DNA of 64,000 nucleotides from Pleurodeles waltl (taxonomy: Eukaryota; Chordata; Amphibia; Caudata; Salamandridae): contig NC_090451.1 of NCBI RefSeq assembly GCF_031143425.1, positions 662,126,575 to 662,190,574 of the forward strand, given 5' to 3'. A program made the position numbers and the translations under genes. The notes below the pieces were generated by a model. The model did not search any database. It was not told the DNA's origin and saw nothing but the letters and a program-made list of their open reading frames with translations. Position 1 is the stretch's first letter; each line of letters begins with the position of its first letter. This document shows positions 58,359-64,000 of the stretch, in pieces.

Positions 58359-59285
58359 GGTGGTCATTCCGACCGTGGCGGTCGGCGGTGAAGCGGCAGT
58401 AAGACCGCCAACAGGCTGGCGGTCTTTTTTCATGAATTCTGACCATGGCGGTTACCGGCATGGCCAGCCGCCGCTTCACCGTTCCGACCGCCACGGCGGT
58501 AACGACTGCCGGGCTGGAGACCTGGGTCTCCAGCCCGGCAGTCATCACATACCGCCGGTGGTATTCCAACCCGCCTGACGCCGGCTTACCGCCATGGATT
58601 TCATACGGTTTGGGACCGCCATGAAATCCATGGCGGTAAGCACTATCAGTGCCAGGGAATCCCTTCCCTGTCACTGATAGGGGTCTCCCCCACACCAACT
58701 CCCTCCCCTACCCCCCCCCTTACCTCCCCCCACCACCCCTGCCACCCCCAAAAGGTTGCAGGACCCCCCTCTTCAACCCGATCCCCAACATACACACACA
58801 CATACACGCACGCATTCATGCACGCACTCATGCACATACACACACCCCCGCATTCATGCACGCACTCACACGCCCCCTCAACATACACACACGCACACCC
58901 CCATGCATGCACACAACTCACAACACCCCCACACCCCCCTTCCCTAACGGACGATCACCTTACCTGTTCCGGTGATCCTCCGGGAGGGAACGGGACCCAT
59001 GGGGGCAGCTCCGCCGACACCTCCACGCCAACAGAACACCGCCACAGCGAATCACAGGTCGTGATTCGCTGGGCGGTGTTCTGTTGGCGTGGTGGTGGCG
59101 GTGGAGCTACCTCCACTTCCCCGCCTGCCGCCAGTATGGCTGTTGGCGGCTCTTCGTCCAGAAACAGCCGGAGTGCTGCCAACGGTCATAATGGCCCGTG
59201 CGGAAGACCGCCAGCACTGGCGGTCTTCCGTACGGCGGTCCCTCGGCGGTCTATTGAAAAGACTGCTGAGGTCGGAATGACCACC
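58359..59285. mobile_element. Harbinger-like foldback MITE with chained hairpins, inside L1
   Basis: 927 bp with perfect 16-bp inverted ends (GGTGGTCATTCCGACC / inverse). The flanks are CTA and CAA; L1 coding continuity shows that the original was CAA, so a 3-bp duplication with one later mutation. The hairpins are 58373-58397/58470-58496 (25 bp, small interruption) enclosing 58401-58410/58417-58426; 58504-58522/58525-58543 (19 perfect); 58585-58604/58621-58640 (20 perfect); 58643-58651/58672-58680 enclosing a 7-bp stem; 59023-59055/59061-59092 (32 bp, one bulged A); and 59201-59213/59218-59230 (13). The middle (58685-58960) is C-rich with CA/CATGCACGCA repeats. The CCGCCAACAGGCTGGCGG hairpin is shared with the element at 17878. 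There is no transposase. Confidence 0.85.
58690..58945. repeat. C-rich and (CA)n-type low-complexity core of the foldback element
   Basis: CCCC-rich sequence, then ACACACATACACGCACGCAT-type repeats in an asymmetric strand. Long shadow ORFs (up to 160 residues) arise from it. Confidence 0.8.
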
Positions 59286-59862
59286 CAAGTTCTTTGCTAA
59301 AGTTCTGGTAGCTCACATTGCACCTTTAATTCATGCCTTTGTTTCGACACAACAAAACAGTTTATTTCCTGGCTGTGACAGGACGTGGCATAATAATGCA
59401 GCTATGGCTATTTTCAATGCGGCTAGGAATACCGGTGGCCAGATTGGTATGATTCTGTTGTGCCAAAAGGCTTTTGATAACAGTGTCTTGACTTTTTCTC
59501 TGGTCTGTGTTATCTGCATACAGGATCGGTAGTTGGTTTATTAATTTGGCGAAGTCTCTTTACAACCAGCCAATGGCTCGTCTTTTTATTGATGGGCACT
59601 CTTCCTCCTTATTCACCATCTCTCAGGGCACCTGGCAGAGATGCCCACTGTCTCCTCTGCTTTTTGCACTATAAATCAAATCCTATCTGTGATATCTCCG
59701 TAGAAACAGCAAGACTCCCCATCCCCGTAGTTTTCAATGGTGTTGAGCTGAAAGTTAGTGCATATGCTGATGACACTGCAATCTATTCCAGGGATCCTAT
59801 AGGGGCGATCGAGCAGGTTGCGTTGCAAGCAGAACAGTTTGGGGTAGTCTCTGGATATATAA
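59286..59862 (+). pseudogene. L1 ORF2 reverse transcriptase, central part
   Basis: Continues the L1 frame after the foldback element: KFFAKVLVAHIAPLIHAFV, CQKAFDNSVL (the family DAEKAFD, with the first catalytic block altered), GSWFINLAKSLYNQPMA, ISQGTWQRCPLSPLLFAL (usually GTRQGCPLSP), and SAYADDTAIYSRDP, where the YADD active site is intact. At 59861 the second DIRS element begins and the L1 frame is lost. Stops and shifts show it to be dead. Confidence 0.7.
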
Positions 59863-59927
59863 GAAAATAAGTTACTTACCTGTAACTGTAGTTCTCCAGT
59901 ATTGGAATCTTTCATAGATTCACATGC
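59863..59927. repeat. DIRS copy 2, outer left end (part of terminal inverted repeat)
   Basis: This segment is repeated in inverse at 60223-60288. It includes GTTACTTACCTGTAACTGTA and TTCATAGATTCACATGC. The full extent of the terminal repeat cannot be fixed without the right end. Confidence 0.75.
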
Positions 59928-60222
59928 TTGAATCATTCCCCGTCGTCGAGATGGGATCCCCCAGCATAAATTACACAAGTAGTGTTAAAATATATTAACA
60001 AAAAGGCCCTAGGGCCTCTTCACTTTAACAGTCTATCAGAGTCATTTTAGGAAAAGGACCAAACTTGAGTATCCACCAATCAGGTACCACCATCCTCTAG
60101 AATCCTCCTGAGAGAAGCTCCAGCACCTCAGATTTTCCAAGCACAAGTGCGTTAAAGAGGGGTAAAAGAGAGAAAGGAAAAAGGAAGGTGAAAATGAGCC
60201 TCTCTGGGGAGGAGGGTGGGTC

Positions 60223-60335
60223 GCATGTGAATCTATTAAAGATTCCAATACTGGAGAAGTACAGTTACAGGTAAGTAACTTATTTTCTTACTCCAGTATT
60301 AGAACTTTCATAGATTCACATGCTTGAATCAGAGT
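60223..60335. repeat. DIRS copy 2, internal complementary region
   Basis: 60223-60288 is the inverse of the left end. 60289-60335 (TTACTCCAGTATTAGAACTTTCATAGATTCAC...) should be the inverse of the unseen right end; it resembles the left repeat, as expected for terminal inverted repeats. The junction is at 60288/60289. Confidence 0.8.
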
Positions 60336-60636
60336 AGAGAGCCGTACTTATGCACATTTTACCATTGTTACCATGTATGATACAAAACACACGCATATAT
60401 AAAACATATGTATATACATCTATATATATATCAAGGAATACTTAAAAGATAATATATGTCAATACTATTGATAATATATGTCAATACTATTGTTAATTAT
60501 CGCCACTTTTCTCTATGTTACACTCGTCTTTTTTTTTTTTTTAACAAATTATAGCTCTCTATCTGTATATAATAAAAGATATAAACAATGTGCATACCTG
60601 TTCTAGGATGGCGGGATGAAAAAAGATGGCTCACCT
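60336..60636. other. Non-coding DIRS copy 2 sequence between internal region and recombinase
   Basis: AT-rich. It contains an AATACTATTGATAATATATG-type direct duplication at about 60450-60495 and a T-run at 60530-60542. Confidence 0.6.
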
Positions 60637-61760
60637 TCACCTGAAGAGATTCCTGAGGACTGCTTGACCCACTGCTAGCTCCCCTTCAGATAGAAATTCC
60701 AAGCAGTAGTGCCTTGTGAATGTATGACAGCTCTTCCATGTTGCTGCTCTACAAATGTCTTGCAGGGAAACCCCCGCAAACAGCGCTGCTGATGAAGAGA
60801 CTGCCCTCGTTGAATGAGCATGTACAGATGAATGCAGAGGTTTACCCGCTGCTTGATGGCAGAATCGAATGGCTCAGGCGAACCATCTGGATATACTCTG
60901 CTTGTAGAGTGGTTGGCCTTGTCTCGGTGCACTGTATGCTACGAACAGTTGATTAGAGCGTCGAAAGGACTTAGTTCTGTCCAAGTAGAATTGAACACAT
61001 CTCTTAACGTCTAAGGAGTGTAATGCTCTCTCTGCCCAAGTAGAAGGATGAGGAAAAAAAGATTTGAACACTAAGGGCTCGTTGATGTGGAAGTCTGAAG
61101 GAACCTTTGGGATGAAATGCGGATTAGTACGCAGCAGTAGCCTGTCTCGTTTAAACTGTAAGAACGGCTCTTGAATAGAGAGGGCCAGCACTTCACTGAG
61201 ACGTCTGGCTGATGTGAGAGCCACCAATAAAGCAACCTTCCACGAAAGGAATTTGAGAGAAGCACAATGAATCGGCTCAAATGGATGCTTCATCAGCTGT
61301 GCTAAAACAATATTCAGGTTCCACGAAGGAGGAGGTGGTCTGAATGGAGGAAAAACCCTGAAAAGTCCTTTAAAAAACCGTTTGATTAGACGAGAGGAAT
61401 AGAGCGAGGGTGATGCGTCCGAGCGTCTGTAAGGCCTGCTTGCGCTAACTGCAATAAGTACGGCAATATTTGTTCCGGTGGTGAAGATAGTGGGTCAATC
61501 TGCCGCTGATGACACCAGACACAAAATTGTTTCCATTTGCAAGAGTAAGCCTTATTAGTGCTATCCGCTCTAGCTCTGGACAAGATGTCCCTACACTCTT
61601 GTAGGATATTCAGATGTGCGAACTCCCTTTGCCCAAGAGCCATGCTGACAATCGCATTGACTGAGGATCCGGGTGCCATACTTGTCCTTCGTTCATTGTT
61701 AGCAATTGTGGAAACGGTTTCAGCGGAATGTGAGGCTTGATTGATAGAAGAAGACGCTCC
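60637..61760 (-). pseudogene. DIRS copy 2 tyrosine recombinase (ORF3)
   Basis: The insertion recombinase. The core-binding part is at the end of a very long open frame (ILSRARADSTNKAYSCKWKQ, FCVWCHQRQIDPLSS, ILPYLLQLAQAGL). After a deletion of about 50 bases and a frame change near 61390-61440, the catalytic part follows: LVALTSARRLSEVLALS (first Arg), RLLLRTNPHFIPKVP, LDRTKSFRRSNQLFVAY, a TGA stop at about 60874-60876 after SISRWFA, then AHSTRAVSSSAALF (His-x-x-Arg) and ATWKSCHTFTRHYCLEF (Trp and Tyr). The stop codon is at 60637-60639. The catalytic residues are all present despite the lesions. Confidence 0.85.
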
Positions 61761-63706
61761 GCAAACCAGTGTTGGCGCGGCCAATACGGAGCTATCAATA
61801 TCAGAGGGCACAGCTCTGCCTTCATCTTCGTGAGGACTCTTGGGATCAATGGAATTGGAGGAAAGGCGTAAGCAAAGATGTCTGACCAGACTATCGAAAA
61901 TACATTCCCCCAAGATCCCTTTTGGTGATTCCAGCTTGCAAAGTACTGGCATTTGGCGTTCCCCTTGTTGGCAAACAGGTCTATTGTTGGCCTTCCCCAC
62001 TGGGAAAAGATGTAGTCCACTATTGACTGGTCCAGCTCCCACTCGTGGCAGCTCGATCTTTGTCTGCTGAGCGCATCCGCTGTCTTGGTCTCTATCCCCG
62101 GCAAATGCACCGCTTAGATTGTGATGCCTTGCTGCGAGGCCAAATTCCAAATTCTCTGGGCTTCTCTGGAGAGGGTGAGAGATCTTGTGCCTCCTTGTTT
62201 GTGGAGGTAATGCATTGTAGTGGTGTTGTCTGTTCTTATTACTACGTGCGATCCTGATATTTTCAGAAGAAAAGCCTGCAAAGCGAGGTACACTGCTCTG
62301 AGCTCTAGCCAACTGATTTGCATCGCTGTCAATTGTGGTGGCCACTTGCCACTTACTTGAAGGTCCTGTAGCACGGCTCCCCAACCCTCCAGAGATGCGT
62401 CCGTAGTGATGGTCCACAGAGCCGGATGATGTAGGAACGAAAGGACTATGGACAGATGATGCCCTTGAGACCACCATGTCAGTGCTTTGGCTATTGCTGG
62501 GGTTATGTGTATTCGATCTTCGAAGCTTCCCGAAACCTGGAGCCATTGACGATTTAGTTGCTCCTGTAACGGGCGCATCTTTAGTCGGCAGAGAGGAACC
62601 AGAGGTATGCATGATGACATCATGCCCAACAGTGACTTGAACAGGCGGACAGAAACACAGCTTCTTTTCTGTATTGATTTTGTTAGTGTCAGTAACCTTT
62701 GTTGCCTGTCTACTGTGGGACACGCCATGGTGGATTGCGTGTCCAGGTTTGCCCCTAAAAAGGTGATACTGCGTGCTGGCAGAGGTTTGGACTTCTCCAA
62801 GTTGATGGTTAGGCCTAGATTGGTTAGTAAGGAAACGCACGTTCTTGTTGATATGCACGCTCCTGCGTAGGTACTTGCTTTTGTCAGCCAATCGTCTAGA
62901 TATGGAAAAATTTGGTGTTTCCTCCTCCTGAGGAAGGCTGCGATTGGCTCTAGACATTTGGTGAATATCCTGGGAGCTGATTTTAGGCCGAAGGGAAGGA
63001 CATGAAATTGAAAATGGCTGCCGGCTACTGTGAATCTCAAGTATTGTCTGTGGGCAGGGTGGATGGGAATGTGGAAATATGTGTCTTTTAGGTCTAGTGT
63101 AGACATGAAATCTCCCTGGTTGAGGCGCAGGAGGACATCTTGTAGGCTGATCATGCGGAACGATTGCTTTTTTAAGTAGATGTTCAGTTCCCGTAAATCG
63201 AGGATCGGCCTCCAATCTTTCCACTTTTTGCGAATGAGGAAGAACCTGGAATAAAACCCTCTTCCTTGCTGTGATCGAGGTACCTATATAGATCCTTTGA
63301 GGAGCATCTTGTTGATCTCCTTCTTGAGTTGTTGTGGGTATCTTGAAGGACTCATGCGGGGAGGATTGGAGGGAGGCAGTTGGGTAAACTCTAGAGTGTG
63401 GCCCTGTTTCACTAATTGGAGGATCCACTTGCCTGATGTGATCACTTGCCATTGTTTGAGGAAGAGGGATATCCTTTCGCCTAGAACAAAAGGAGGAGAG
63501 TTGGGTGTAGCCGGCGCCTCGGATGCATCAGGCTCTACGAGCCGAGTCTTTAGCAGGGCGAGTTGAGCGTCCCCTAATGCCTGATCTACCATAAGCTGCT
63601 TGCGGCGGCTGCCTTTGGAGGTAGTACTGACGGTACTGCTGAGAAGAGGAAGGATAGGTGGAATATCTATACTGCAGATATCCTCCTCTACATGAAGGTT
63701 GGCCAT
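61610..63706 (-). pseudogene. DIRS copy 2 reverse transcriptase, RNase H and methyltransferase-like domains (ORF2)
   Basis: One frame throughout, with only two in-frame stops. Reverse transcriptase: KKEINKMLLKGSI, TAG at about 63284, FYSRFFLIRKKWKDWRPILD, STLDLKDTYFHIPI, LPFGLKSAPRIFTK and FPYLDDWL (YLDD intact). RNase H: TITTDASLEGWGAVL, SWLELRAVYLALQ and VIRTDNTTTMHYLHKQGG (Asp, Glu and Asp all present); a TAA at about 62114 follows ASQQGITI, where CAA is the likely original codon; then KTADALSRQ (last Asp). The end, IDLFANKGNAKCQYF and AFPPIPLIPRVLTKMKAE, is the methyltransferase-like region. It overlaps the end of gag by about 180 bases, normal for DIRS. Confidence 0.9.
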
Positions 63707-64000
63707 GTCCTCTAGCTCGAAAGGAAGGCTTTCGAAATTGGAGAGTCCCTAATGACCTTGCCGTATCTGTGTCAGACTTAATATATTGTAAAGCTTCGTC
63801 GATATGTTTGCCGAATAACGCCTGGCCATCAAAAGATAAGTCCAAAATCTTATTCTGCACCTCAGGCCGGAATGAAGTAGCCTTTAGCCAACCTTGTCTT
63901 CTAAGAACAGCTGCCCCTGCGAGCTGTCGAAATGCAGTCGTGGCTATGTCCATTGCACAGTCAATGAGTTCCGCTGACGTGCGCTGACCCTCTTGCAATG
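63528..64000 (-). pseudogene. DIRS copy 2 gag-like ORF1, C-terminal part
   Basis: Open to the window edge. RRQGWLKATSFRPEVQNKIL and DLSFDGQALFGKHIDEALQ correspond to RRHAWLRSSGFSPDVQ and LDLPFDGDKLFG of copy 1, the conserved gag block. A Tyr/Gln/Arg-rich tail follows, and the frame ends at 63528. No lesion is seen in this part, so it could be intact; the rest is outside the window. Confidence 0.7.

Larger units (their letters stand above)
49812..59862 (+). mobile_element. L1-type LINE split by three later insertions
   Basis: A single plus-strand L1 can be followed through its insertions. ORF1 lies at about 49860-50640 and continues at 56276. The inter-ORF region is about 56420-56765. The ORF2 endonuclease starts at about 56772 and the reverse transcriptase at about 57990; it breaks at 58358, resumes at 59286 and breaks again at 59862. 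At the first junction, ...GCC CTA AAA joins ATG CTC AAG and reads ALK-MLKLWRDKGDK. At the second, GAC AC- joins the 3-bp duplication and AAG TTC to read DTKFFAKVL. The remainder lies beyond the window or behind the second DIRS element. Many stops show that it was already old when invaded. Confidence 0.75.
59861..64000 (-). mobile_element. Second DIRS-type retrotransposon (runs beyond the window)
   Basis: A different DIRS family from the copy at 50641, in the same orientation, inserted into the same L1. Its left end begins (AA)GAAAATAAGTTACTTACC at 59861-59863. An internal complementary region lies at 60223-60335. Recombinase, RT-RNase H-methyltransferase-like and the end of gag follow in minus-strand order. 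The right terminal repeat and most of gag are outside the window. Frames carry few lesions (two stops in ORF2; one stop, one shift and a small deletion in ORF3), so it is somewhat better preserved than copy 1, but not intact. Confidence 0.85.

Noticed and set aside
58649..59300. ORFs of up to 160 residues on the plus strand
   Set aside because: They arise from the CA- and C-rich core and hairpins of the foldback element.
1..64000. CRISPR arrays, operons, ribosome-binding sites, rRNA and stand-alone tRNA genes
   Set aside because: None seen. The sequence is eukaryotic, the tandem repeats lack CRISPR spacing, and the only tRNA-like promoter is in the SINE at 2155.

Overview
The window is non-coding, repeat-dense DNA from a very large vertebrate genome. 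The best guess is a salamander, most likely a newt such as Pleurodeles waltl. The evidence is two DIRS-type tyrosine-recombinase retrotransposons, L1, CR1/L2-like and other non-LTR retrotransposons, a tRNA/V-core SINE, very long LTRs, and several GC-rich foldback elements of PIF/Harbinger type with 3-bp target duplications. I see no complete host gene. One weak candidate is a terminal coding exon near 7960-8111 with possible poly(A) signals downstream. The species call is inference. The element classes are read from protein motifs and element ends.

Layout, left to right. 1-1954 is the decayed 3' end of an L1. 2155-2350 is a SINE. 3809-6339 is a 2.53-kb solo LTR with a perfect 5-bp target duplication. 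6.75-14.2 kb is mostly unrecognised sequence, with the candidate exon, a C/A-rich strand-asymmetric block (about 10.05-11.53 kb) and a Penelope-like end motif. 14.2-17.3 kb holds CR1/L2-like fragments around a 1.5-kb inverted-repeat element. 17878-18507 is a foldback element built of 13 consecutive hairpins; 19330-19883 is a second, more decayed one. 20.59-25.3 kb is a LINE with tandem promoter-like 5' monomers. 25.8-48 kb is mainly anonymous sequence with at least six independent minisatellites, a GC island with a 42-bp perfect palindrome, and a second LTR-like fragment.

49.8-64.0 kb is a nested stack. One plus-strand L1 is cut by a complete DIRS element (50641-56275, minus strand) in ORF1, by a chained-hairpin element (58359-59285) in the reverse transcriptase, and by a second DIRS element (59861 to beyond the window, minus strand) further on in the reverse transcriptase. 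Removing the first two insertions restores L1 reading across each junction, which fixes their ends. Both DIRS copies carry gag, RT-RNase H-methyltransferase-like and tyrosine-recombinase genes, split inverted terminal repeats and an internal complementary region. All their genes are broken by stops or frameshifts, so neither is likely to move by itself.

The most unusual structure is the chained-hairpin architecture, seen in four separate elements (17878-18507, 19330-19883, 48956-49808, 58359-59285). Their interiors are strings of independent near-perfect hairpins rather than one long inverted repeat or a decayed transposase.
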